Positions 44,285 through 52,379 of a stretch of DNA of 64,000 nt are shown here, piece by piece; positions within the stretch are counted from its first letter, which is position 1, and every line of letters begins with the position of its first letter. The notes below the pieces were generated by a model. That model ran no database searches, was not told the DNA's origin, and was given only the letters and a program-made list of their open reading frames with translations. The position numbers were made by a program, and so were the translations under genes. Location of the stretch: positions 1,240,001 to 1,304,000 of the forward strand of contig NZ_JACCCO010000002.1 of NCBI RefSeq assembly GCF_013409935.1, written 5' to 3'. This DNA is from Streptosporangium sandarakinum. Its GTDB lineage: Bacteria; Actinomycetota; Actinomycetes; Streptosporangiales; Streptosporangiaceae.

Positions 44285-46636
44285 TCACTTGGCCAGCTCC
44301 TCCTCGCTCGATCGGACCGCCTGTGCCGTTCCGAGTCCCGCGACCACGACCCCGGCCAGCGCGAGGTACGCCCGGCGGCCGGCCGTCCGCAGGTGGGACG
44401 GCTCGACCCGCTCGGACCTGCCCGGGGCCAGCTCGTCCTCCCACGGCACCCGCACGATCGCCCGGCACCTGCCGCGCGCGACCGCCTCGGCCTGCTCGAC
44501 GTCGCCCATGCTGCGGCGGCTGACGCCGTTGACCACCAGGACCGCGCGGCGCCGCAGGTCGGCGCAGCCGTGCCCGTCGAGCCACTCGTAGGTCATGGCC
44601 ACCGCGTCCGGGCCGTCCTCGCTGGCCGGGACGACCAGGACGAGCTGGTCGGCGTAGGGCAGCACCCGGGCGGCCAGCGCCGCCGCGGGGTCGACGACCA
44701 CGAGCTTGTAGTGCTGCTCCAGCGTGTCCATGGCCTGGCCGAGCCGCCGGTCGGAGAAGAGCGTGCGGTCCGCCAGGCGCTGTTCGGCGCCGGCGTCGCT
44801 GTCGCCCGCCAGCACCTCCAGGCCGGAGGCGCAGCGGCTGGTATAGGCGCGCATGCCGAGGTAGCCGTGGACGGTGTCGAGGCCGGCCAGCAGCGAGCTC
44901 AGCGTCTCGGGCGACTCGCCCGGGATCCGGCTGGAGAGGTTGTGGCGGCCCGTTCCGGCGTCGACCGCGAGCACCCGGTCCTCGCGGTATCGGGCGAGGG
45001 TGTGCCCCAGCATGAGCGCGGTCGTGGTCTGCCCCGCGCCGCCGGTGCAGCCCAGCACGATCACCCGGCGGCTGCCGGGGAACGGCGCGGTGGCCCGCGC
45101 CTCGTCGATCTCGGATCCGTCCGTACGGCCTCCGCCGCCGGGCCCGACGACCACCTGGGCCAGTCGCCGCCACCCGCCGGAGGAGTCGCGGCCGACGACC
45201 GACTCCACCCGGCGGATCCGGGCCGCGCCGGGGGCGGGCTCGTCGCCGCGGGTGGTGCGGGGCACCGGCACCGCGGGCGCCACCGGATCGGCCCCGGGGC
45301 CGGACGCCGAGGGGACCGCGCGGATCGGGACCCCGCCGGACCGCGCCGGGGGGTGTTCCGCGGGCCGCGCCGGGGGGTGCTCCACGGGATGCGCCGGAGG
45401 GTGTGCCGTGGGGTGTTCCGCGGGATGCCCGGAGGAGTGTTCCGCGGGTCGCTCCGGGGACCGCGCCCGCCGCCGCTCGGCGAACCGCTCCAGCGACGCG
45501 GGCCCCTGCTCCTCCACCGGGGCTGCGCGCCCGGCCTCCGCGGAGGCGGCGAGCCTGCGCAGCCGCCGCAGCGCCTCGGTGCCGATCGGCGGTGTCGCCG
45601 CGGACGGCGCACCGGAGGCGGCGGGCCGCGTCCCGGAGGCGGGCTCCGTCTTCGAGGGGACCGTCCGCTTCCCGGAAGCCGTCTCGGCGGCCTTGCGCGT
45701 CTCGGAGGCCGTCTCGGAAGCCGTACGGACCTCGGTCGCACGGACCTCGGAGGGCGTCTCGGACGCCGTGCGGACCTCGGACACCTCGGAAGCCGTACGG
45801 ACCTCGGAGGGCGTCTCGGAAGCCGTGCGTGACTCGGCCGAGGCCGTCCGCGCCTCGGAGGCGGCGAGAGCCTCCCGAGCCGCCGGTACGGCGCGCGCCG
45901 GGTCCATCGCCGGACCCGCCGGGCCCGTCACCGGGCTCGCCGTCCCCGTCGGCGCTGCTCCGGCCGCGGCGGGCGGGCGCTCGGCCGGCGGCTCGGTGCG
46001 CGGGGGCTCGGCGGGTCCCCCGAGGGCCGGGGCGGTGCCCCTGCGCGCGGCCCGGATCGTGCCCCACGCGGCGCGGCCCCGGGCCGTCCGCTCCTGGGCG
46101 GCCGTCTCCGCGGCGTGCCCGCGGGCGGTCGCGTCCTGGGTGGACTCCAGGGCCGCCGCGGCGGCGGCCGCCACCGCGGGACGGACCTCGCGGGGGGAGG
46201 CGGCGCGCCCGGCCTGGGTGTGCCGGGCCTTGCGCGCGGACTTGACGCGGACGTCGGCGGCCCGCCGGGGGGCGGCCCGCCAGACCTTCCCGGTCAGGGT
46301 GATCTCGGTGGGCTCGGCGACCGGCGCCATCCGGCACCAGGTACGCGGCTCCCCGATGTAGCGGGCCTGCGACTGCAGCAGCTCGGTGAGCCGCTTGCTC
46401 TCGATCACCGGGCGGGTGGACAGCCAGGTCACCACCCCGGGCGGCACGATGTAGACCACGTGCCAGGGGGCGTCGAAGGGCAGGCCGAGAAGCGCGAGCA
46501 GCAGCGACCAGGGGACCGCCACACCCACGAACACACCGATCCAGACAATGGGAAGCGGCATCGGCAGCCGTAGGTCGTACAGCTTGTAGAGCCGCTTCTC
46601 GATCCGCCAGATATTGGTATACGTGGGCAGATCCAC
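44285..46636 (-). CDS. TcpE-like membrane protein fused to degenerate ParA/MinD-like ATPase
   Basis: 783 residues. Residues 1-110 (MDLPTYTNIWRIEKRLYKLYD, then two membrane helices about 27-48 and 55-75) resemble TcpE/PrgI-type conjugation proteins. Residues about 130-490 are Ala/Glu/Thr/Arg-rich low complexity with Glu-Val-Arg-Thr-Ala-Ser repeats and His-Pro-Ala repeats. A ParA/MinD-like domain follows (about 515-760), but the deviant Walker A reads GCTGGAGQTTT (about 530): the catalytic Lys is Gln and the signature Lys is absent. VDPAA appears at the Walker B position. It may bind nucleotide without hydrolysis, or only act as a scaffold. It lies 129 bp before the VirB4-like gene on the same strand. 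Confidence 0.8.
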   Translation of the reverse strand: MDLPTYTNIWRIEKRLYKLYDLRLPMPLPIVWIGVFVGVAVPWSLLLALLGLPFDAPWHVVYIVPPGVVTWLSTRPVIESKRLTELLQSQARYIGEPRTWCRMAPVAEPTEITLTGKVWRAAPRRAADVRVKSARKARHTQAGRAASPREVRPAVAAAAAAALESTQDATARGHAAETAAQERTARGRAAWGTIRAARRGTAPALGGPAEPPRTEPPAERPPAAAGAAPTGTASPVTGPAGPAMDPARAVPAAREALAASEARTASAESRTASETPSEVRTASEVSEVRTASETPSEVRATEVRTASETASETRKAAETASGKRTVPSKTEPASGTRPAASGAPSAATPPIGTEALRRLRRLAASAEAGRAAPVEEQGPASLERFAERRRARSPERPAEHSSGHPAEHPTAHPPAHPVEHPPARPAEHPPARSGGVPIRAVPSASGPGADPVAPAVPVPRTTRGDEPAPGAARIRRVESVVGRDSSGGWRRLAQVVVGPGGGGRTDGSEIDEARATAPFPGSRRVIVLGCTGGAGQTTTALMLGHTLARYREDRVLAVDAGTGRHNLSSRIPGESPETLSSLLAGLDTVHGYLGMRAYTSRCASGLEVLAGDSDAGAEQRLADRTLFSDRRLGQAMDTLEQHYKLVVVDPAAALAARVLPYADQLVLVVPASEDGPDAVAMTYEWLDGHGCADLRRRAVLVVNGVSRRSMGDVEQAEAVARGRCRAIVRVPWEDELAPGRSERVEPSHLRTAGRRAYLALAGVVVAGLGTAQAVRSSEEELAK

Positions 46637-46682
46637 GCGCTCCTCCTTTCCGCCTCTCGTTCTCTGACCGCTCCGCGCGGTC

Positions 46683-46973
46683 TCAACCCCCCGTGATGCC
46701 CAGTGCGCCCGCGATCGCCTTGGCCGTCACCTCGATGATGTTCGGCACGTAGAAGATCACTCCGATGGCGATGGCGAGGATGATGAACTGCACGAACCTG
46801 GTGATCTCCCTGGTGAAGAGGAAGAAGAGGGCGACGACGGAGACGACGACGAGGAAGAGCGGGGCGAAGAACTTGCGCAGGAAGTCGGCCAGGCCCTGGG
46901 TGTTGACGCCGGTCGGAGGAGCGGTCGGCTGAGCGAGGTCGATCGCGCTCAGCAGAATGGTGTTCAGGGTCAC
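46683..46973 (-). CDS. Small two-helix membrane protein, VirB2/TrbC-like pilin candidate
   Basis: 96 residues with two hydrophobic helices (about 35-53, FFAPLFLVVVSVVALFFLF, and 60-80, FIILAIAIGVIFYVP) and a short N-terminal extension. Size, topology and place before the ATPase genes match VirB2-type pilins or their Gram-positive equivalents, but there is no distinctive motif. GTG 46973 is the start. The 129-bp gap to the upstream gene carries no other reading frame of note. Confidence 0.7.
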   Translation of the reverse strand: MTLNTILLSAIDLAQPTAPPTGVNTQGLADFLRKFFAPLFLVVVSVVALFFLFTREITRFVQFIILAIAIGVIFYVPNIIEVTAKAIAGALGITGG

Positions 46974-47102
46974 TTCTCGTCCTCCGTGCTTATGATCGCG
47001 CTCGCCGGGCGGCCACGAGGTCGTGACACGCGCGCCGGAACCCGCCTGCCGCCGGCTCTCCGATCAGGGGGGGTCTGTTCACTGTGCTCCGGCACCGTTC
47101 GA

Positions 47103-48143
47103 TCATGGGTTCCCCACAGACCGTTTCGCGCCTCGGATGTCCTTGACGAACCACTTGTCGCCCTGTTTGACCATGGTGAGCCGGTAGGACTGCTCCAGCT
47201 TGCCGTTCATCGCCCCGGGGTCGGACGAGGCGGAGTCGGTGGAGGCGCCGGAGCCCGAGGGCACACCCCACACGACCGTGGCCATCACCTCGCGGGTGGC
47301 GCCGCCGACGAGCGGGACGTCGAGGTCCTTGAGCTCCACGAAGGTGAAGGCGCCGCCGAACCCGTCCAGGGTGACCCCGGCGGCGGCGTACCGCTGCAGG
47401 GAGACGGTGTCGCCCGCGGCGTACGCCTTGAAGAAGTCGGCCAGCGGGGTGCGCAGCTCCTGCTCGGCGGCCTCGTCGCCCTCCGGCGCGGCGACCGCGG
47501 GCAGGTTGGCCGGGGACGGGGCGGGGAGGATGCCGGGCCGGCCGGAGACGACGAACCTGCCCTTCCCGGCGTCGTAGTACACCGGCACCGAGAGGAGCTG
47601 GCGGCGGTCGCCCGCCTGGAACGCCATGGTGACGACGGCGTTCTGGTCGTCGACGATCTCGGTGTCGTACGGCTGGACCGCTCCGGCGGCCATTCGTCCC
47701 AGTCCGTCCCAGCCGAGCTGCGGCTCGGCGGCGTCGGGGAGATAAGGGGCCAGCCTGGCGGCCCTCTCCGATGCCCGTACGGCGTCGAAATTCAGATAGA
47801 CCGCCGCGAACTGGCTGGCGAAAGAGGTGGCGCGGCCGACCGGGAATCCGGAGCCGGTCGAGACGGCGGACGGGCCGCCCGCGACGGTCTGCCCGGTGGC
47901 ACGCTCGAAAATGGCGCGCACGCCGTTCACCACGATGACGACTATCAGCGCCCACAGGATGACCCGGCCGATCCAGACCAGCCACCGGCCGCCTCCGCCG
48001 GACCAGCGGCCCCGCGAGGCGCCGCGCCCGCGCGCCGGGGGCGGGTCGAACTCCGGATCGTCGAGGGACCCCGGGTACGCCGACAGCCCGGGGTCGCCGG
48101 TGATCCGAGGATCACGCTGGAGCGCTGCCCTTCGAGCCATCAT
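47103..48143 (-). CDS. TcpC-like conjugation/secretion assembly protein
   Basis: 346 residues. A cytoplasmic Arg/Gly-rich N-terminus (about 1-50) is followed by one membrane helix (about 55-75, WIGRVILWALIVVIVVNGV) and two NTF2-like extracytoplasmic domains (about 105-210 and 230-340), the form of TcpC from pCW3-type conjugation systems. Ends with WFVKDIRGAKRSVGNP. It appears to be the first gene of the minus-strand cluster, with the promoter in the gap beyond 48144. Confidence 0.82.
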   Translation of the reverse strand: MMARRAALQRDPRITGDPGLSAYPGSLDDPEFDPPPARGRGASRGRWSGGGGRWLVWIGRVILWALIVVIVVNGVRAIFERATGQTVAGGPSAVSTGSGFPVGRATSFASQFAAVYLNFDAVRASERAARLAPYLPDAAEPQLGWDGLGRMAAGAVQPYDTEIVDDQNAVVTMAFQAGDRRQLLSVPVYYDAGKGRFVVSGRPGILPAPSPANLPAVAAPEGDEAAEQELRTPLADFFKAYAAGDTVSLQRYAAAGVTLDGFGGAFTFVELKDLDVPLVGGATREVMATVVWGVPSGSGASTDSASSDPGAMNGKLEQSYRLTMVKQGDKWFVKDIRGAKRSVGNP

Positions 48144-48642
48144 TCCTCCGCTCGCGCCGATCCCCCGGCCGGCACGGTTTCGTATTACCCGTGACCCCGT
48201 TAACCATGGTCAAGGACTTACTCTAACCGCCTCGCCGATTGTTCCAGGAAAGCCACGCCTATGCTGCAGGCATCGTCCTTACCGAGCAAACCGGGTCTGG
48301 GATGTGGACGGCGTGGTGACCTGCGCCGTTCGCGGGGAGAAAACATATTTCTCCAGGTCGGCGCATGCCCCGATTACCGAAACGCCACGCATTGCTCACC
48401 AAACAGCACCGAGACTGTCTCGACCTGCGCATTTATCCCGGAAAGCATTACTCAGCGTCACCGAATGACGAAACGGGCCTGATCAGCCGATCAGGCCCGT
48501 CCGGGGATCGCGGCGCGGCAGGCGCCCGCGAAGGCGGGTCGCGTGCCCGCGGGAACAGGCCGCGCGCGGGAGCCCAACCCGCACGGGGGCCGGTCGCACG
48601 CCCCCGGGCGTCCTCTCCACGGAAGCGCGGGCCGTACGGGGG
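48144..48642 (-). other. Gene-free 499-bp gap with promoter area of the secretion-like cluster
   Basis: No plausible gene. The part 48180-48480 is clearly richer in A/T than the surroundings. It holds a near-perfect palindrome TTAACCATGGTCAA (48200-48213), a possible operator, and a 12-bp hairpin at 48473-48500. No convincing -10/-35 pair could be fixed. Confidence 0.5.
48473..48500 (-). terminator. Perfect 12-bp hairpin downstream of the SDR gene
   Basis: ACGGGCCTGATC (48473-48484) pairs with GATCAGGCCCGT (48489-48500), loop AGCC. On the minus strand it comes 143 bases after the SDR stop and is followed by TTCGTCATT. It probably ends the SDR transcript. Confidence 0.6.
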
Positions 48643-49446
48643 TCAGTCGCCGGGCGGGAGCATGGCCCGGCGTCCCGGGGCGGCGGGGGACTGGACGGTC
48701 ATGCCGCCGTCGACGACGATGAGCTGCCCGGTGAGGTAGCGCGACTCGTCGGAGGCGAGGAAGACCATGGTGTGGCCGATGTCCTCCGGGCTGCCGAGAT
48801 AGGGCAGGGCGTTCGTGCGCTTGAGGTCGTCGACGACGTCCCGGGGCAGGTTGTCCAGCAGGGCGGGGGTGACCACCGCGCCCGGCGCCACGGCGTTGCA
48901 GCGCACGCGGTGCGGGCCGTACTGCACGGCGATCGACTTCGTGAGGTTGATGACGGCGGCCTTCACCGCGCCGTAGGAGATCTGCACGACGTCCCCGACC
49001 AGGCCGGCCACCGAGGCGGTGTTGATGATCGACCCGCCGCCGGCCCGGATCATGTGGGGGATCGCGTGCCGGGAGCCCAGGAGCGTGCTGCGCACGTTGA
49101 GGGCGACGGCGCGGTCGAACTCGGCCATGTCCAGCCGCAGCAGGTCCAGGTCCGCGCGCGGGTCCGTGCCGCCGACGTGGTTGCAGAGCACGTCCAGGCG
49201 GCCGAACTCGCCGACGGTGGCGCCCACCATGCCGGCCACGGAGTCCTCGTCCACGACGTCGACCGTCAGCGGGAGCGCGCGGCCGCCGTCGGCCTCGGCC
49301 AGCCGGGCCGTCTCCCGCGCGGCGTCCCCGTCGCGGTCGGCCACGGCGACCAGGGCACCCTGCGCGCTCATCAGCCGCGCGGCGGCGCGGCCGATGCCGC
49401 TGCCGGCTCCGGTGATCAGCGCGACCTTCTCCTTCAGGCGGTCCAT
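48643..49446 (-). CDS. Short-chain dehydrogenase/reductase
   Basis: 267 residues, classical SDR. NAD(P) site TGAGSGIGRAAA (about 12-23), Asp in VADRDGD suggesting NAD preference, and the catalytic set Asn (LNVRST), Ser (INTASVAG) and Tyr-Lys (YGAVKAA, about 158-162). VDGGM is at the end as in 3-oxoacyl-ACP-reductase-like members. The substrate is unknown. It is divergent from a TetR gene, with a palindrome over the shared control region. Confidence 0.92.
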   Translation of the reverse strand: MDRLKEKVALITGAGSGIGRAAARLMSAQGALVAVADRDGDAARETARLAEADGGRALPLTVDVVDEDSVAGMVGATVGEFGRLDVLCNHVGGTDPRADLDLLRLDMAEFDRAVALNVRSTLLGSRHAIPHMIRAGGGSIINTASVAGLVGDVVQISYGAVKAAVINLTKSIAVQYGPHRVRCNAVAPGAVVTPALLDNLPRDVVDDLKRTNALPYLGSPEDIGHTMVFLASDESRYLTGQLIVVDGGMTVQSPAAPGRRAMLPPGD

Positions 49447-49484
49447 CGAACGGTCCCCCGCTCCCCCATCGGTTTGTCAACAGT

Positions 49485-49503
49485 GATGACATCGTATGTC
49501 ATC
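49485..49503. promoter_or_regulatory. TetR operator candidate
   Basis: GATGACAT-CGT-ATGTCATC is a perfect 8-bp dyad between the divergent SDR and TetR genes. It also covers an in-frame ATG (49496) of the TetR frame, which argues that translation starts further downstream. Confidence 0.65.
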
Positions 49504-49546
49504 TATGATGACCAACCTCTCGACGGGAGCGGAAAGGGGGCCGTCC

Positions 49547-50137
49547 GTGGCGGTGCGACCACAGGGCCCGGCACGCCGCCGGTCGGCGACGGCGACCCGG
49601 CAGGCGATCTCCGAGGCGGCGCGCGAGCTCTTCGCGGACAGCGGCTTCGACGCGGTGGGCATCCGGGCCATCGCCGCCCGCGCCGGCGTGGACGCGGCTC
49701 TGGTCATCCGCTACTTCGGCTCCAAGGAGCGGCTCTTCCTGGAGGTCATGACCGTCGACCTGCCGGTGGCCGCGGTCATGGACGGGCCGTTGGAGAGCCT
49801 CGGACGGGCCCTCGTCGAGCACGTGCTCGATCTCTCCTCCTCCCACGCGGGAACCCTGGCGGTGACCTCGCTGTCCGCGCTCTTCCGCGCCTCGGAGCGG
49901 GCGCCGGTCCAGCAGACCCTGCGCGAGACCATCGAGAGGGCCTTCGCCGTCCCGCTGGTCGGCCGGCTCCGCGGCGGCGACGCCGAACTGCGGGCCCATC
50001 TGATCGCGGCCCAGATCGGGGGCCTGCTCACCTCCCTGCACGTGGTGCGGGACCCGGTGCTCGGCCGCGCCGACCGGGCGAGCCTGGCCGCCCGGTACGG
50101 AGCCGCCATCCAGCGCCTCATCGACGGAGAGGACTGA
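49547..50137 (+). CDS. TetR-family regulator
   Basis: 196 residues. HTH at about 15-60 (RQAISEAARELFADSGFDAVG, GVDAALVIRYFGSKERLF) and a TetR C-terminal ligand domain. The GTG at 49547 has GGAAAGGGGG 7 bases upstream; ATG codons at 49496 and 49505 lie in the operator and a TATGAT box (49504-49509) and are less likely. It probably represses itself and the divergent SDR through the 49485-49503 dyad. Confidence 0.88.
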   Translation: MAVRPQGPARRRSATATRQAISEAARELFADSGFDAVGIRAIAARAGVDAALVIRYFGSKERLFLEVMTVDLPVAAVMDGPLESLGRALVEHVLDLSSSHAGTLAVTSLSALFRASERAPVQQTLRETIERAFAVPLVGRLRGGDAELRAHLIAAQIGGLLTSLHVVRDPVLGRADRASLAARYGAAIQRLIDGED

Positions 50138-50142
50138 GCCGC

Positions 50143-50160
50143 CGGCCGTACGGACGGCCG
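50143..50160. terminator. Small hairpin between convergent genes
   Basis: CGGCCGT (50143-50149) pairs with ACGGCCG (50154-50160) over a 4-nt loop, 6 bases after the TetR stop. Confidence 0.45.
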
Positions 50161-50232
50161 CGCCCCGGCGGTACGGACGTCCCCGTCTCGCCCTCCACGG
50201 CCTTCGGCTCACCGCGGCCGACGAGCCGGCCG

Positions 50233-50835
50233 TCAGGAACCGGCGCTCTCGGCGGCGTCGCGCTCCCTGGTCACCGCCCTGCGGGACAGCACGATGGACA
50301 GTGCCGTCACGGCGCCCCACACCGGGCCCATGAGGACGTGCAGGATCCCCAGCCAGGCGACCTCTCCCCATTGGTACAGCAGTACCTGCGCGGCCAGGCT
50401 CGCCAGGCTCACCAGCGCGATCAGCACCGTGGTCACCGCGTAGAAGCGGCGCAGTCCGCGATGCGAACGCCACCGCGGCGGACCGCCCACGATCCGGTTC
50501 GCCACCAGGCCGGCCAGCGGCCGGTCGGCCACGAGCGACAACAGGCACGCCGCCGCGGCAAGGGCCGGGACCAGCATCGGGGGCAGGAAGAAGCCACGCG
50601 CCTGTCCCGTCCCGGCGGCGACCGCCGCGCAGGCCGCCGCCAGCAGGGCACCGACGACCGCGTGCCGGACCTGCCGCCGGGTCCACAGCCGCCAGGCGAG
50701 GATCAGCGCCGCGGTCACGGCCGTGGCGACGACCGCCGGACGCAGGCCGCCGATCTGGTTCGCGACGAGGAACACGAGGGTGGGTGCCGCCGCGGCCACG
50801 ACACCGGCCGGGGACATCCCGTCCGGCGTCCTCAT
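50233..50835 (-). CDS. DUF3159-like integral membrane protein
   Basis: 200 residues with five or six membrane helices. The segments LVFLVANQIGGLRPAVVAT, AALILAWRLW and the TG-A-GFFLPPMLV stretch (about 75-88) resemble the actinobacterial DUF3159 family, whose function is unknown. Its ATG overlaps the stop of the decayed DJ-1 frame (ATGA), so the two are co-translated if that frame is read. Confidence 0.75.
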   Translation of the reverse strand: MRTPDGMSPAGVVAAAAPTLVFLVANQIGGLRPAVVATAVTAALILAWRLWTRRQVRHAVVGALLAAACAAVAAGTGQARGFFLPPMLVPALAAAACLLSLVADRPLAGLVANRIVGGPPRWRSHRGLRRFYAVTTVLIALVSLASLAAQVLLYQWGEVAWLGILHVLMGPVWGAVTALSIVLSRRAVTRERDAAESAGS

Positions 50836-51071
50836 CGAAGACCTTCGTCCGCGCCGGCGGACCGGCGCCGGCCGGTGAGCTCCGGAGAGCCGGTGAGCTG
50901 AGAAGGGCCGATGAGCCGGGAAGAGCCGGTGAGCTCCGAACAGGAGAGGAGACCGGCTTCGGAGACGCCGGCGAGCGTGCCGCCGACGCCGGTGACGTGG
51001 AGCACCCGATCGAAGGGCGCGATGACGCCGACCGGGCCGAGCCCGTCGGACGACGCGATGTGAACGTGCAT
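50832..51071 (-). pseudogene. Decayed N-terminal fragment of a DJ-1/PfpI family gene
   Basis: 79 codons. The start MHVHIASSDGLGPVGVIAPF parallels the intact DJ-1 protein next door (MHAQIVLFDGFDPLDVVSPY). After about 40 residues the similarity fades into repeated SSRLIGPSQLTGSPELTG, encoded by imperfect repeats of about 18 bp at 50879-50945. The nucleophile-elbow Cys and the rest of the fold are missing. It still ends in an ATGA overlap with the DUF3159 gene, so it may be retained as a leader frame. Confidence 0.6.
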
Positions 51072-51170
51072 GTGGGAGAGCCTTCGTCGAACGGGGAGCC
51101 GGCGGTCACCGGCTCCGGCTCGACGCTACGAGTCGGCGGGCACGGCGTTCGTAGGGGTGAGCGCCACGTT

Positions 51171-52172
51171 TCAACGGGATGTCGCCATGCCGCGGCCCTG
51201 GCGGTGACGTGGGTCACGGGTCGCGGACGGGTGCCGGCCGAAGGTGCGGCGGTAGGTGTGGGGGCTGACACCTGTGGTGCGCTTGAAACGGTCGCGGAAG
51301 GCCGTGGGCGAGCCGAAGCCGACCTGGGCGGCGATGCGCTCGACGGAGTGGTGCGTGGTCTCCAGGAGGTGCTGGGCCTGCCGGACGCGGGCCCGGTGGA
51401 GCCACTGGAGCGGGGTGGTGCCGGTCTGCTCGCTGAAGCGGCGTATCAGGGTCCGGGTGCTGACCCGGGCGTGGGCGGCGATGTCGGCGAGGGTGAGCTC
51501 GCGGCCGAGGTTGTCCTGCAGCCAGGCGAGCAGGGGGTCGAGGGTGGAGCCCTGCGGGGTGGGCGGGTGGTCGCGGACGATGAACTGGGCCTGCCCGCCT
51601 TCGCGTTCGAGGGGCATGACGGACAGGCGGGCGGCGTCGGCGGCCACGGCCGAGCCGTAGTCGCGGCGGATCATGTGCAGGCACAGGTCCAGGCCCGCGG
51701 CGGCGCCGGCCGAGGTGAGGATCTGCCCGTTGTCGACGTACAGGACACCCGGATCGACGTCGACCTCCGGGTGGGCGGCGGCCAGGAGGTCGGCGGCGGC
51801 CCAGTGGGTGGTGGCCCGCAGACCGTTCAGCAGGCCGGTGGCGGCCAGGGGGAAGGTGCCCGAGCAGATGGAGGCGATGCGCGTGCCGTCCGCGGCGGCG
51901 GCTCGCAGCGCGTCGCGGACCTCCGTGGTGAGCGGGGTCTCCGGTGCGGCGGTGCCGGGCACGATGATCGTGTCCGCACCCCTGAGCCCGTCGAGGCCCC
52001 AGGGCGCGCGCAGGGTGAAGGCGCCGGCGTCGGTCTCCGGCCGCTCGGCGCACACGCGGACCTGGTAGCCGGGGCGCCCGTCCGGAAGCCGGGTACGGGT
52101 GAAGACCTCGATCGGGGTGGAGAGGTCGAACGGGATCACCTGGTCGAGCGCGAGAACGGCGACGGTGTGCAT
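51171..52172 (-). CDS. GlxA-type regulator: DJ-1/PfpI domain plus AraC HTH
   Basis: 333 residues. Residues 1-185 form a DJ-1/PfpI domain (VAVLALDQVIPFDLSTPIEVF; elbow ASICSGTFPLAATGLL with Cys about 101). Residues 215-315 are an AraC double HTH (LTLADIAAHARVSTRTLIRRF and VERIAAQVGFGSPTAFRDRFKR). Members of this family control catabolic or stress genes after sensing a small molecule. It is divergent from the DJ-1 gene at 52380, which may be its target. The 207-bp spacer holds both promoters; no motif was assigned. Confidence 0.92.
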   Translation of the reverse strand: MHTVAVLALDQVIPFDLSTPIEVFTRTRLPDGRPGYQVRVCAERPETDAGAFTLRAPWGLDGLRGADTIIVPGTAAPETPLTTEVRDALRAAAADGTRIASICSGTFPLAATGLLNGLRATTHWAAADLLAAAHPEVDVDPGVLYVDNGQILTSAGAAAGLDLCLHMIRRDYGSAVAADAARLSVMPLEREGGQAQFIVRDHPPTPQGSTLDPLLAWLQDNLGRELTLADIAAHARVSTRTLIRRFSEQTGTTPLQWLHRARVRQAQHLLETTHHSVERIAAQVGFGSPTAFRDRFKRTTGVSPHTYRRTFGRHPSATRDPRHRQGRGMATSR

Positions 52173-52379
52173 GGCCGGAATCTATCGCCCCGCCGGGCGT
52201 CACGCCCGGTCCCGGCTCCCTGGGATCGCCGTCCCGGTGCAGCGTGGCGGCCTTCTCCCGATGTTGGCACTATCCCGTTGGAGGCTGTCATGAATGCCAC
52301 TGGGAGAGGGAGGTGGCGGCCCGTTACGTTCGGGGCGTATCCGGCGGCCGGCCGGACGTCCCGCATCCGAAGGATCACC

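Noticed and set aside
46990-47985. Alternative minus-strand frame overlapping the TcpC-like gene
   Set aside because: Arg/Gly-rich without a membrane helix or recognisable domain; the other frame has the expected topology.
32738-48143. Integrative conjugative element with att sites
   Set aside because: No integrase, relaxase, tRNA target or flanking direct repeats could be found in the window.
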